Source: a virus
Direction: 5' to 3' (one strand)
DNA length: 39,753 nucleotides
IMG/VR virus record: IMGVR_UViG_3300009176_000049
Location: 1-39,753 of that record
Notes under the pieces: generated by a model
The model's database searches: none
What the model was told of the DNA's origin: nothing
Seen by the model: only the letters and a program-made list of their open reading frames with translations
Made by a program: the position numbers and the translations under genes
Shown: positions 22,915 to 30,810 of the stretch, piece after piece
How the letters are laid out: each line of letters starts with the position of its first letter
How positions within the stretch are numbered: the first letter of the stretch is position 1

Positions 22915-23799
22915 TTACCCCTTCGTTACGACCAGTTCCCCATCGACACAGGTCACGTCGGTCACGTACCCTTCCGGAGCCCCGGTCTCGTATTTGCCGG
23001 CGTCCGTCGGACTCGGCCACGCCCGGACGACGTGACCGTTCGGGATGACCGCGGTCGTCGTCGCGGACGGCGCCCGTTTCAGGTTGTTCGTTCCGGTGAG
23101 CGGGGAAGGCGCCGCGGCGTCGACGTAAAGGTGCGTCGTCGGGTCGAGTAGTTTCCGCTTCCACGAATACAACGTCCCCGGCTCGGCTCCCCCGGAACTG
23201 CCGGTGATCTCGGCCCAGAAGCCGCTGTCCGTCCCGCCCCCGCCCGACCCCGCGTTCAACAAGACCCGCGCCCGTTGTACGCCCGTCGCGGTCGATTCCT
23301 TCCACAGAATCCGGGCCGGGCCACTTGCCGCGGACAACAGGTTCGTGTCCGACGCCGTCAATGTGGCAAACTCGTGCCCGAGATCGGTCACGTTAAGGGA
23401 ACATTCGACACTGCCGGTGATGTAGACCTTGCCTACACGACCCGCCGGGATCGGCTCGGCCGTAATCCCGATCGCCTCGGCCTCGTCGCCGGCTTCCGGC
23501 GATAAGGCATCGAACAGTTGACGGCGTTGCGAATCGAGCGGACGAAGCGTCGGGTCGATGCCACCGGGGTCGAATCCGTCGTCCTGCCGGAGTTTGACCG
23601 GGCAAAGTTCCGCGAGGTCGTCGTCGCCTTCGTCGCGCAATGCGAAGACGGTGTTAGCGGGAAGCAACGAGACGTCCTGCTGATTTCCTCCGCCGGGTCC
23701 GAGGAATCCGCGGCGGAACGCATCCTCCATCTGCACCACGCCGTTCCACGTGCGCGCGGGGATTTGAAGCGGCCCGCCAGTTTCGGCCCTGTCGTCCAT
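22915..23799 (-). CDS. Virion-associated beta-rich protein
   Basis: A 294-residue protein. The N-terminus (GPLQIPARTWNGVVQMEDAF and a later SLLPANTVFALRDEGDD) appears disordered to helical, and the C-terminal two thirds are beta-rich with Gly/Thr turns (GKVYITGSVECSLNV, GFWAEITGSSGGAEPGTL). It shares a base with the upstream gene's stop (TAATG/TGATG-type coupling). Position between tail genes suggests a fibre-associated or tail-tip subunit; I do not recognise the family. Confidence 0.55.
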   Translation of the reverse strand: MDDRAETGGPLQIPARTWNGVVQMEDAFRRGFLGPGGGNQQDVSLLPANTVFALRDEGDDDLAELCPVKLRQDDGFDPGGIDPTLRPLDSQRRQLFDALSPEAGDEAEAIGITAEPIPAGRVGKVYITGSVECSLNVTDLGHEFATLTASDTNLLSAASGPARILWKESTATGVQRARVLLNAGSGGGGTDSGFWAEITGSSGGAEPGTLYSWKRKLLDPTTHLYVDAAAPSPLTGTNNLKRAPSATTTAVIPNGHVVRAWPSPTDAGKYETGAPEGYVTDVTCVDGELVVTKG

Positions 23800-24677
23800 C
23801 AGCTAAACAGCCCTAGTTGGTTGAGGTCCTTGAGGTCGTAGACGCGATCGACATAGACCGCGAACGGTTGGGCAACGACAGCCCCACCACTGGGGGCCTG
23901 TTCGTACATGACCCAGAGGTAATCCCACCCGTATTTGAGGGGGACGAGCAGACCGTTCCCCGCCGGCCCGATCTGCACGTTCGTCTTGTTTCTTGACCGC
24001 AGGAATTGAAACGTCCCGGTAAACCCTTCAGCGGATGTCCACGTCATCCTCGCACCGAGGAACAGCACTTCGCCCGCCGGCTTGCCGAGGAACGGAACGG
24101 AATTCACACAGCAACTAAGGTCGGTCAGGAGGTCTTCGTAGGCCTGCGTCATTACCGGGATTTTGCACGTGTACGTCATCTTTTGGTTGGCTTGGAATAC
24201 GTCGACGCCTTCGACCTTGCCGTCACTGAATCCGATGGCGTGGTTCGTTTCCGGTGCGGCCACTCCGCCCAGTCCGATAGAGAAAACTCGCGCTTCGCTG
24301 GTGGTTATTTTGGTCGTGCCGCCGGTGTAGTCGAACTCCCAATTCCGGCCCAACGGGTCGTTCGGTGCTGGCGCAGGCGGGGGCGGTGGAGGCGGACCCC
24401 CGCCAGCTCCGCCCGTCGTCGGCGCCCCCGGCACACCCTGAACCGGATAATCGCCCACCCCGTACGGGATGACGAACTTCCAAACCCCGCCGCCGAGGTG
24501 GTCGATCTTGCGGCCCTGCCACTCCCGAAGAAACCCTTCCTCGAAATCGCCGGAAAATCCGTACACGGCGACCGCGATTTCGTCCACGTCGTACGAACGG
24601 AACGCGAGAAAATGAACGTCCAGCTTGCCGCCGCCGACGTACGAAACGGTGTTCAACTTGACGACGGTGATCGACAT
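23799..24677 (-). CDS. Tail-tip or distal-tail protein
   Basis: A 292-residue protein. The N-terminal ~70 residues are beta-rich (KLDVHFLAFRSYDVDEIAVA), followed by a Gly/Pro spacer with a run of eight prolines at about residues 95-103, and then a second domain (RNWEFDYTGG, MTYTCKIPVMTQAYEDLLTD, KYGWDYLWVMYEQAP). It lies immediately downstream of the tape measure and the plus-strand gene, the usual location of a distal-tail protein. The two-domain layout with a flexible linker fits a tail-tip hub or fibre adaptor; the exact role is inferred. Confidence 0.6.
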   Translation of the reverse strand: MSITVVKLNTVSYVGGGKLDVHFLAFRSYDVDEIAVAVYGFSGDFEEGFLREWQGRKIDHLGGGVWKFVIPYGVGDYPVQGVPGAPTTGGAGGGPPPPPPPAPAPNDPLGRNWEFDYTGGTTKITTSEARVFSIGLGGVAAPETNHAIGFSDGKVEGVDVFQANQKMTYTCKIPVMTQAYEDLLTDLSCCVNSVPFLGKPAGEVLFLGARMTWTSAEGFTGTFQFLRSRNKTNVQIGPAGNGLLVPLKYGWDYLWVMYEQAPSGGAVVAQPFAVYVDRVYDLKDLNQLGLFS

Positions 24678-24704
24678 TCACAATCCCTCATCCGAGACGG
24701 GGTC

Positions 24705-24740
24705 TTGACAACGGCATGACGAACGAACAAAACAAATAAC
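24705..24740 (+). promoter_or_regulatory. Candidate sigma70-type promoter for the plus-strand gene
   Basis: A perfect TTGACA at 24705-24710 is followed by an unusually AT-rich stretch (AACAAAACAAATAAC, 24726-24740) where a -10 element could lie, in an otherwise very GC-rich region. The exact -10 hexamer is not clear. It points toward the gene starting at 24765. Confidence 0.45.
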
Positions 24741-24764
24741 CCCCAGACCGAGAGACCGACCGCG

Positions 24765-25034
24765 ATGTCGCGTCAAGTCGAATTCACGCACCGCGAGCGT
24801 GGCACGTTCGGGAAGGGCTTTGGCCTGAGTCTCGGGTGCCTCTGTGGCATCGGATTCTTTTTGGCGGCGTGCGTCGTCGGCGTATTTCTGCTCTGCGGCG
24901 GATGCGTTACGGCAATGAAGCAAAGCCAGGATTACCTTCAGGAAGAACGCGAACGACAAGAGAAGATAAAAGAAGAACGGAACCGTCGGCCGGCTCTTGA
25001 GGTTGCCCCGGTGCCTCGATCGATTCAAAAATAG
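24765..25034 (+). CDS. Membrane-anchored mini-protein on the opposite strand (moron-like)
   Basis: An 89-residue protein encoded against the direction of the late operon. A basic N-terminus (residues 1-19) precedes a Cys/Gly/Leu-rich membrane segment (LSLGCLCGIGFFLAACVVGVFL, about 21-42) and a strongly charged helix (QDYLQEERERQEKIKEE). With its own apparent promoter and an opposite orientation between two tail genes, it fits a moron: a late-acquired gene expressed from the prophage. It could alter the host envelope or exclude other phages; no family is recognised. Confidence 0.55.
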   Translation: MSRQVEFTHRERGTFGKGFGLSLGCLCGIGFFLAACVVGVFLLCGGCVTAMKQSQDYLQEERERQEKIKEERNRRPALEVAPVPRSIQK

Positions 25035-25054
25035 AGCCGTCAATCCCATATCGT

Positions 25055-26746
25055 TTAAGTGAACCTCGGCGCGATCTTCTGTATATTTTCGTCGATGCTT
25101 GCGAGCAGGTTGTTTTGCTTATCGCCTTGCGCGACGAGTTGTTTCCCCACACTGTCGCCGGATCCGAACTGCCCAATCGCACTACCGATCTGAAAGGCCC
25201 CGCGGGTCGCCCCGGCCACTTGAGAGAGGAGGCCGGGGATCCGGTCCGCGCCGGCCTCGCGTGCGATTCTCGCTTGGTTCCTGAGTTCTTCCAGTCGCTG
25301 TCGAGCGGCATTTTCTTCCGCACGATCAGCCGCGCCGGGCTGCTGGCCCGGCTCGAATTGCGTCAGGTCGAACCGTCTCTTTTCTCCGCCTGCATCAATG
25401 GCCTGTTTCAACAGGTCCCGCTTCTTATTGATGTCCTCAACCGTGTTCGATCCGGTAAGGATGTCGCCGAACCCAAGCTTCCGGCCGACCCAGCCCAATT
25501 CCCGATTGAGACTTTCGACGAACGTCCGCATCTGCCGGGCCATCCATGCCATCAGGTCGATCATCACCTTCGCCAGCCAGTCGGTCGCATCGCCCCACGC
25601 GAGTTTGAAACCTTTGACGACGTCGCCCCACCCGCCGGAGAACTTGGCGGTGAACTTGTTCCACTGTTCTTCAAGGTCGTTAAGGCCGGTCTGCCAGGCG
25701 AGATTCAGGCCTGCCATCGCGATCTGGCCGGCGAGTTCGATGTGCCCATTAGTCAGCGCGTCCGAGATGCCACCGATGGTCTCATCGAATACTGTTCTCA
25801 ATTTGACAAAGGTCTCGCCCAGTCCCTGAAAAAACTGAATCACACCACCGCCGCTGATCTTGTTGGCGAGTCCGGCCAGTGCCGCGAGTGTCGCGACCAC
25901 CAGCCCCATCGGCGAAACGACAAATGCGAGCACCGCCCCGATAGCTCCCCACGTAAACAGCAACGCCTTCATGGCGAACGCGGCCGCCGTTGCCGCCACC
26001 CCCAGCCCGACGAGGCCAGTCCCCGCCGCGATCAGTCCGGCCCCAACCGCGGCGAGCACCTGAAAGAGTCCCTGATTTTTCCGAACGAGTTCAGCGACGA
26101 ACGTGGCCGCGTCCGCCGCCTGAAGCGCGAACGGCAATAATGCCGTCATCGCCGTGTATTTAATTTTGTTCAGAGATTGGCCGAACGAGTCCGCCGCGTC
26201 AAGGGTCTCCTGATTGAACAGCGGGGCCTCGCCGAAGAGGCGTTTCAGGTCACCGGCCACGCGGAGGAATTTCAATCCACCTTTGCCCAACGTCTCGACC
26301 GCCTTCGCGGCCCGTTCGGACCCGTCGTCGATCGCCAATAGCCCGTCGGCGAAGTCGAGGGCGAATTCGTCGAGCGGCTTGCCGGTAGTATTTTGCTTGG
26401 CGAGTCCCTTGAGGATCGGTTCGAGGTCTTCCAGTCCGGCCCCGGCGACCTTCGCCGCGTACCCAAGTTTCGACGCACCGGACGCGGTTAGCCCGAATTC
26501 GTCCTGGAGATCCTGAAGCTGACCCGCGATATCCAACCCGCCCTTGAACAGCGCCGTGATCGGAGCAAGTAGACCGGCACCGAGGCCGATACCGATCCCT
26601 CCGGCCTTCATCAACGATTTCCCGAACCGGCCGATCCGATTGGCGATGTCGTCGAGGCCCTTGTAGTTCGGCTTGACGAAAATCTCCACGAACGCCGCGC
26701 CGGCGCGAATGGCCCCGCTCTGTCCGCCTCCCCCCGGCAACGGCAT
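25055..26746 (-). CDS. Tail tape measure protein
   Basis: A 563-residue protein. It has a glycine-rich start, several hydrophobic helices (GIGIGLGAGLLAPITALF around residue 55, and a long Ala/Val/Gly/Leu-rich stretch about 225-300), amphipathic helices between them, and a charged coiled-coil C-terminus (AARQRLEELRNQARIAREAG). This is the typical layout of a tape measure that fixes tail length and later crosses the host membrane. It is directly preceded in the operon by the overlapping chaperone genes, and it is short, so the tail should be short. No lytic domain was seen. Confidence 0.85.
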   Translation of the reverse strand: MPLPGGGGQSGAIRAGAAFVEIFVKPNYKGLDDIANRIGRFGKSLMKAGGIGIGLGAGLLAPITALFKGGLDIAGQLQDLQDEFGLTASGASKLGYAAKVAGAGLEDLEPILKGLAKQNTTGKPLDEFALDFADGLLAIDDGSERAAKAVETLGKGGLKFLRVAGDLKRLFGEAPLFNQETLDAADSFGQSLNKIKYTAMTALLPFALQAADAATFVAELVRKNQGLFQVLAAVGAGLIAAGTGLVGLGVAATAAAFAMKALLFTWGAIGAVLAFVVSPMGLVVATLAALAGLANKISGGGVIQFFQGLGETFVKLRTVFDETIGGISDALTNGHIELAGQIAMAGLNLAWQTGLNDLEEQWNKFTAKFSGGWGDVVKGFKLAWGDATDWLAKVMIDLMAWMARQMRTFVESLNRELGWVGRKLGFGDILTGSNTVEDINKKRDLLKQAIDAGGEKRRFDLTQFEPGQQPGAADRAEENAARQRLEELRNQARIAREAGADRIPGLLSQVAGATRGAFQIGSAIGQFGSGDSVGKQLVAQGDKQNNLLASIDENIQKIAPRFT

Positions 26747-26749
26747 GAC

Positions 26750-27040
26750 CTACCCCCCGTGCTGAACCATTGTCTTTAACCCCCGGACCATCATCCGCAA
26801 CGCCCGCCGCGACTCCTTCTTCTGGTCTTCTTCGGACAGCGGTGTTTTGAAAACAGTGCGTAGCGGATTCAGTTCAAGGGTTTCGGCAACCTTGTTCGAT
26901 ACCGCCGCTCCCAAGGCCGCCGCAAGCCTCACCACTTCGGCGTCGTATCTGCCAATTGCCATCCAAACCAATTGCCGAAACGTCAGAGGGCGTGGATCGA
27001 CTCCGACGGCTCCTGCAAGTTCCCAGGCAATTTGTCGAAA
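26750..27040 (-). CDS. Tail assembly chaperone, T-type (second frame, -1)
   Basis: The conserved-looking segment starts around 27040 (FRQIAWELAGAVGVDPRPLT, then FRQLVWMAIGRYD) and runs to the stop at 26750. It overlaps the last ~20 codons of the G-type gene in the -1 frame, the normal arrangement for a G-T fusion made by programmed frameshifting. An internal ATG at 26962 would give only the C-terminal 70 residues, losing the conserved VDPRPLTFRQL part. No canonical slippery heptamer is present; T_TTC at 27040-27037 is the best single-tRNA slip candidate. The end coordinate 27040 marks where the frame becomes protein-like. Confidence 0.55.
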   Translation of the reverse strand, partial: FRQIAWELAGAVGVDPRPLTFRQLVWMAIGRYDAEVVRLAAALGAAVSNKVAETLELNPLRTVFKTPLSEEDQKKESRRALRMMVRGLKTMVQHGG

Positions 27041-27444
27041 TCCACGCCTTCCAACTTCTCCCGGAGCATCTTCTCCATCGTGTCGTCCATTCTTTTCAGC
27101 GTCGGCCCCAGCACCTCCCGCATCACCTGGCCGACCCGGGAGCGGGAGGAAAAATCTGCGACGGCGATGAGTAAGGTTTCGACTGCAGTCTCGATCGTCG
27201 GCCCGTCGAAGCACCGCATGAATTGCTCTGGGGTCATGTTCCGTTCTTTGATTTGGTCTTCGCAAAGAACGTGTAGTACCTGCCCGATTTTCCCCCGCTT
27301 GCCGAACACGAATTCGGCGGCCAGCTTTTCGTCGCTGAGCACGGCTTCCATATCGATGCCGGTTTTCGATTGAATGCGGTCATAGTCTCCGAGAACGATT
27401 CGGAGTTCCCAATCATTACCCTTGTAATCCTTAAACATCGCCAT
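26983..27444 (-). CDS. Tail assembly chaperone, G-type
   Basis: A 153-residue protein. KDYKGNDWELRIVLGDYDRI followed by TGIDMEAVLS, LHVLCEDQIKERNMTPEQF and a helical C-terminus fits the G-type chaperone of siphophages, which lies between the major tail protein and the tape measure and keeps the tape measure soluble. The stop is followed, in the -1 frame, by a T-type extension. Start ATG 27444 shares TAATG with the upstream gene. Confidence 0.75.
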   Translation of the reverse strand: MAMFKDYKGNDWELRIVLGDYDRIQSKTGIDMEAVLSDEKLAAEFVFGKRGKIGQVLHVLCEDQIKERNMTPEQFMRCFDGPTIETAVETLLIAVADFSSRSRVGQVMREVLGPTLKRMDDTMEKMLREKLEGVDFDKLPGNLQEPSESIHAL

Positions 27445-28061
27445 TAAGCGGCCCTCTCGGAGATGCCCAGCTTTGCGAACAGCGGGGCGAATTTTGGAAG
27501 TTCAGCCATCAGCGACGGGTTCATGTACGGCCGGGCGGCGATGGTCACCGTCCGGTATCGGGTCGGCATGTGACCCCAGAATCGGCGGGTGCGGAGATCG
27601 GCCCGGACCCACTCGCCCGACCGCCGCTGCCGTTCCAGAATCGTCACCTGTCCGCCGCGTTCGAGGACGCCCGGCACCGTCCCCCGTATCGGCTTCCGAT
27701 TCTTGTCGAAGAACACCATGTTGAGCCGGTCGGGTCCGACGACGACGGAATGGGTCGCCGGGTCGTAAGCGAAATAGAGTCGCTTCACCAGCGACCCTTC
27801 ATGCACATAGGGCGGTTCGCCCGGCTTGCTGTACCCGTCCCGGTTGGTGACCTTCGACTTTACTCCGAATCCGCGGCGGACCACGTGCCGCAACATCAGC
27901 CCTTGCGCGTGGGTCCGGACGAACGCCCCGAACCGGGACATGACGCCCTGTTCCGTCTTCGTGAGCGACTTTATGACCTTCTGCCGGTCGAAGAACCCCG
28001 ACTGGAATTTGATGAGGGTGTCGACGACCGGTGTCTTCCCGAGCAGTTGGATACCCGGCAT
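27444..28061 (-). CDS. HK97-gp10-like tail/neck protein
   Basis: A 205-residue protein. Basic N-terminal helices (IKSLTKTEQGVMSRFGAFVR) precede SKPGEPPYVHEGSLVKRLYF and VVVGP, a block typical of gp10-like or minor tail proteins, and ARPYMNPSLMAELPKFAPLF near the C-terminus. The PGxPP and ARPYMxP elements are characteristic of this class. In the operon it follows the tail tube gene and precedes the chaperone. It likely joins the head-proximal tail end; the call is by motif and location. Confidence 0.65.
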   Translation of the reverse strand: MPGIQLLGKTPVVDTLIKFQSGFFDRQKVIKSLTKTEQGVMSRFGAFVRTHAQGLMLRHVVRRGFGVKSKVTNRDGYSKPGEPPYVHEGSLVKRLYFAYDPATHSVVVGPDRLNMVFFDKNRKPIRGTVPGVLERGGQVTILERQRRSGEWVRADLRTRRFWGHMPTRYRTVTIAARPYMNPSLMAELPKFAPLFAKLGISERAA

Positions 28062-28072
28062 GGGCCCTCCCG

Positions 28073-28549
28073 CTACGGGGCGATTGCCGCAAACGTCACC
28101 ACTGGACCGGTGGTAACGGCCGCGGTCTTCGGGGGCTGAATCGATGAGTCGGGAATGAACTCCGCGTCGAAGAACTGAGCCGCCTGCACTCCCTGATCGA
28201 GACCGTACTTTTTGATCCAGAAGTAGGACCGGTACCCTTGATTACCGACAGTAGTCATATCCCCGTCAAGGACAAGGAAGTCGACTGCGGTCGGTCCGTG
28301 GTAAGCGGCGAGCAGGGCGATGTTGTTTGTATCGTCGTCGTCGTTCCGGATCTTCGCCGTCCACCCCAGCGTGAGCGTCGTCGGCACCTGCACTTCGATA
28401 CGGCTGGCTCGGGTCGTGGCGTTCGCCATGTTCCATTCCGAGTTCACTTGCACGTCGCTGATAGTGGTCATCTCGGACCACGTCGGCGAACCGTACGTGC
28501 CGGAGTTTCGGAAGGCTTTACCCTTAATGCCCATTTTCGCCTTCGCCAT
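28073..28549 (-). CDS. Major tail (tube) protein
   Basis: A 158-residue protein. KGKAFRNSGTYGSPTWSEMT, a MTTISDVQVNSEWNM segment, then IEVQVPTTLTLGWTAKIR and HGPTAVDFLVLDGDM and WIKKYG strands. It is a small beta-rich protein of the size and position (before the chaperones and tape measure) of tail-tube subunits. The pattern of an N-terminal GTYGSPTW loop followed by a beta-sandwich body fits the tail-tube fold. It has a good fit but no hallmark motif. Confidence 0.7.
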   Translation of the reverse strand: MAKAKMGIKGKAFRNSGTYGSPTWSEMTTISDVQVNSEWNMANATTRASRIEVQVPTTLTLGWTAKIRNDDDDTNNIALLAAYHGPTAVDFLVLDGDMTTVGNQGYRSYFWIKKYGLDQGVQAAQFFDAEFIPDSSIQPPKTAAVTTGPVVTFAAIAP

Positions 28550-28552
28550 GAC

Positions 28553-29035
28553 TTAGCCCTCCCAGAATGCGAGTTGAACTTCGGACCAGAGCAAATGAAG
28601 CTGCGACCACAGGGACGGCTCAATCAGGTTGAGCAGTCCGGCCGCTTCGGTCGGATAAAGCGCGGCGCCCGCAATGAGCACCAGATTTTCCTCGTCCGTC
28701 AGCGGGAGATGGATCGTATTTTCGATCCACTCCAATACCCCGTCGGACCACGCCCGTCGTTCGGGTTCATTGCGGTAATCCGTCGGGACCCGCTCGGCGG
28801 TGATGACCGACAGTTCATACACGTGCGCCCGGCGACCCCGCGTCCGGTTCTCTCCGAACCGGTGTCGGGTCGGGAGAACGAACACCCATCGGCCGACGAG
28901 GTTTTCGTAAAACGCCTTTTCCTCCAACACATCGGGCGGCACCCGCCGTTCGACGGCCGTGACGCCCCGGTCGTCCATGTTCGCCCGGATGTAGTCGACC
29001 ACGGCGTCTGCAACTTCGAGCACCCGGGCCGCCAT
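28553..29035 (-). CDS. Tail terminator or tail-completion protein
   Basis: A 160-residue protein. An N-terminal helix (RVLEVADAVVDYIRANMDD), a beta-strand core with VFVLPTRHRFGENRTRGRRA and VYELSVITAERVP, and a helical C-terminus (SDGVLEWIENTIHLPLTDEE) fit the small mixed alpha/beta neck and tail-terminator proteins that lie between the head-completion gene and the tail tube. Its start shares TAATG with the upstream gene. The call rests on size, fold pattern and order. Confidence 0.6.
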   Translation of the reverse strand: MAARVLEVADAVVDYIRANMDDRGVTAVERRVPPDVLEEKAFYENLVGRWVFVLPTRHRFGENRTRGRRAHVYELSVITAERVPTDYRNEPERRAWSDGVLEWIENTIHLPLTDEENLVLIAGAALYPTEAAGLLNLIEPSLWSQLHLLWSEVQLAFWEG

Positions 29036-29439
29036 TACCGCCCCTCGTCATCGGTGATCCGCTTCACGTGGATTCGGTATCGGGTGCGGGTCGGGTCCGA
29101 ATGCCGCCACGCCGGTTCGCCGGTGATCGGCATGATCTCGAAGGTCAGATCGGACCCGCCGATCGACTCGATGAACCGGTCGCCGACCATCGGCTCGACC
29201 ACCGACCCGTCCAGCACATACGACGCGACCGGAATCAGGTAGTCCCGTTCCCCGAACGTGATCGCCGCAGACCCGATATCGTTCATCTTGAACACCGTCC
29301 GACCGACGACCGCGTCTTCGATCGTTCCGTAGCACGTTGATTGACCGGGCGACCCCCTGGAGAGTGCCAACGTCACCGCCGCGGCCGACGCCACGCCGCG
29401 GTCCAATAGCGCCATTCCACGGGTGAGAAGGTTCGGCAA
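29035..29439 (-). CDS. Head-tail joining (stopper-like) protein
   Basis: A 134-residue protein. A short helical start (LLTRGMALLDRGVASAA) precedes a beta-rich body (FKMNDIGSAAITFGERDYLIPVA, then VGDRFIE, LTFEIMPITGEPAWRHSDPT, TRYRIHVKRI). The DYLIPVA and GDRFIE elements and the PAWRHSD-turn near the C-terminus occur in head-closure or stopper proteins that sit between the head and the tail terminator. The gene is placed exactly there. Confidence 0.65.
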   Translation of the reverse strand: MPNLLTRGMALLDRGVASAAAVTLALSRGSPGQSTCYGTIEDAVVGRTVFKMNDIGSAAITFGERDYLIPVASYVLDGSVVEPMVGDRFIESIGGSDLTFEIMPITGEPAWRHSDPTRTRYRIHVKRITDDEGR

Positions 29440-29440
29440 C

Positions 29441-29821
29441 TCAGTTCCCCGGGACTATTGGCGGAGCGACTGCGGCCGGTCGGGCGGCCGAGCGGACCGG
29501 CGGCGGGGGTTGCGTCTTGCCTTCCGCCGCGTCGATCAAGTGGTGAAGGTCCGGGGCCATGAGCCACACGGCCGCGTCCGGTTTGTTGCGGACCGACCCC
29601 AATCGCAGGTCTTTCACCTTTTGGTCTTGTCGCTCGGCCGGTATGGCGTCGCACACCGTGACCACGTCCCCGGCAATCACCTGGCAAATATGGTGACCGA
29701 TACCCTTGACCATCGTGCCGGGCACGTCGGCCGTCAGGTCCTCGAACTCGGTCTCGACCCCGACGCGGGGCTTATCCTTCGCCGCGGTTTTCAGTCGATC
29801 CAGGGGCATTTCTTCGGCCAT
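29441..29821 (-). CDS. Hypothetical late protein
   Basis: A 126-residue protein from ATG 29821. An acidic helical start (AEEMPLDRLKTAAKDKPRV) is followed by a beta-rich core (HHICQVIAGDVVTVCDAIPA) and a Pro/Ala-rich C-terminal tail. ATG 29821 lies one base after the preceding stop. The longer frame, which begins 47 codons upstream, reads through the capsid-cement gene and is a shadow. The position, next to head-completion genes, suggests a head-tail connector accessory, but the family is unknown. Confidence 0.5.
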   Translation of the reverse strand: MAEEMPLDRLKTAAKDKPRVGVETEFEDLTADVPGTMVKGIGHHICQVIAGDVVTVCDAIPAERQDQKVKDLRLGSVRNKPDAAVWLMAPDLHHLIDAAEGKTQPPPPVRSAARPAAVAPPIVPGN

Positions 29822-29822
29822 G

Positions 29823-30791
29823 TCATTGCTCCGCGAATCGGGCGGTGAGTCGGTCGACGAGCAGTTTGTAAACGTCGGTCGTGGCAGTCTTCTCGACGTG
29901 GACGAGTAGGAAGAACGGACCGACCGCGGCATTGACGTTGAACACGGTCGCCGGCAGGACATTCACGCCATCGACGTAAACCTGCACGTCCGCCGGGTCA
30001 CGCATATCGATCCAAACTTCTACGCGGTTGGCAACAGCCGACCCTTCGGTGTAGGTCTTCGTCGTGTTCGTCGCCGCGACGGTCGTCGATCCATCTTTCG
30101 ACTGGAGGTTGATGTTTGTGACGTTCTCGTCCAGGTGGACCAACAGATGCTCGGTAATCGCATCGGCATCGGTCGCGTGGGTGGCGTTGGCGATCCCGAT
30201 ACTCGCGTCGACCGCGGTACTGGCCCCGTCGTTCTGGACCCGGAAAACCGCCTCAATGATCGCGTTGGCGTCTTTCGAGAACCCGTCCACCGAAAGGGCG
30301 TCGACCTTCTGAGCCTCGTTCGTCGCGGTTATTTCTAATTGCAACGTCCCGCCGAGGTTCACCGGGTACCCGAACCCGCCGACCGCCGAGGTTCCGACCG
30401 GGACGGACAGGTACCCGTCCCGGACAAGGTCAATGTCGTAACGCGGGTCGACGTTCAGTGTCACGGAACAATTCGAGTCGGACTGGGCGGCGTCGGCCGT
30501 CGCCCGGCCGAGGTAATAATCCCGGTCGTTCACCTTCTTGAAGTGGACCTGGTTCGCTGAGTGGTCCCAAAAGACCCGACCGCCCTTCAACAATGCGAAC
30601 GTCGTCGCCTTGGGCAGGGTAACGACGCCGGACGAAGTCAACGTGATCGCCGTCCCGATATCGGCGCCGGTCGTCGAGTTGTAGAACCCGGACCGGCCGT
30701 CCGGCCCCTGCTGGACTTCGCCCGAACCGACAGCCGCCGCGGCCGTGACCTTCGGCGCGTCGCTGGGTCGGATTAGGGAGGCGTCGGCCAT
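29823..30791 (-). CDS. DUF2190-like cement protein with LamG-like C-terminus
   Basis: A 322-residue protein. Residues about 60-115 (TLPKATTFALLKGGRVFWDH, FKKVNDRDYYLGRATADAAQ, CSVTLN) follow the DUF2190 capsid-cement pattern: K-G-x-V-x-WD, a second strand ending in LG, and a short beta ending. From about residue 150 a second beta sandwich (VPVGTSAVGGFGYPVNLGG, VEVWIDMRDPADVQVYVDGV) looks like a LamG-like jellyroll. It may be a cement protein with an exposed outer domain that binds host glycan. It sits next to a plain DUF2190 gene. Confidence 0.65.
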   Translation of the reverse strand: MADASLIRPSDAPKVTAAAAVGSGEVQQGPDGRSGFYNSTTGADIGTAITLTSSGVVTLPKATTFALLKGGRVFWDHSANQVHFKKVNDRDYYLGRATADAAQSDSNCSVTLNVDPRYDIDLVRDGYLSVPVGTSAVGGFGYPVNLGGTLQLEITATNEAQKVDALSVDGFSKDANAIIEAVFRVQNDGASTAVDASIGIANATHATDADAITEHLLVHLDENVTNINLQSKDGSTTVAATNTTKTYTEGSAVANRVEVWIDMRDPADVQVYVDGVNVLPATVFNVNAAVGPFFLLVHVEKTATTDVYKLLVDRLTARFAEQ

Positions 30792-30810
30792 TTACGAACC
30801 GTTGCCCCTG

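Noticed and set aside
24678-25049. Minus-strand frame antisense to the moron-like gene
   Set aside because: No ribosome binding site and a basic, unordered product; the plus-strand gene has a promoter-like sequence and a membrane segment.
26983-27200. T_TTT_TCC near 27142 as the chaperone slippery site
   Set aside because: It lies well upstream of the conserved T-type segment, and the second codon does not re-pair in the -1 frame; the T frame there reads as an unordered shadow of G.
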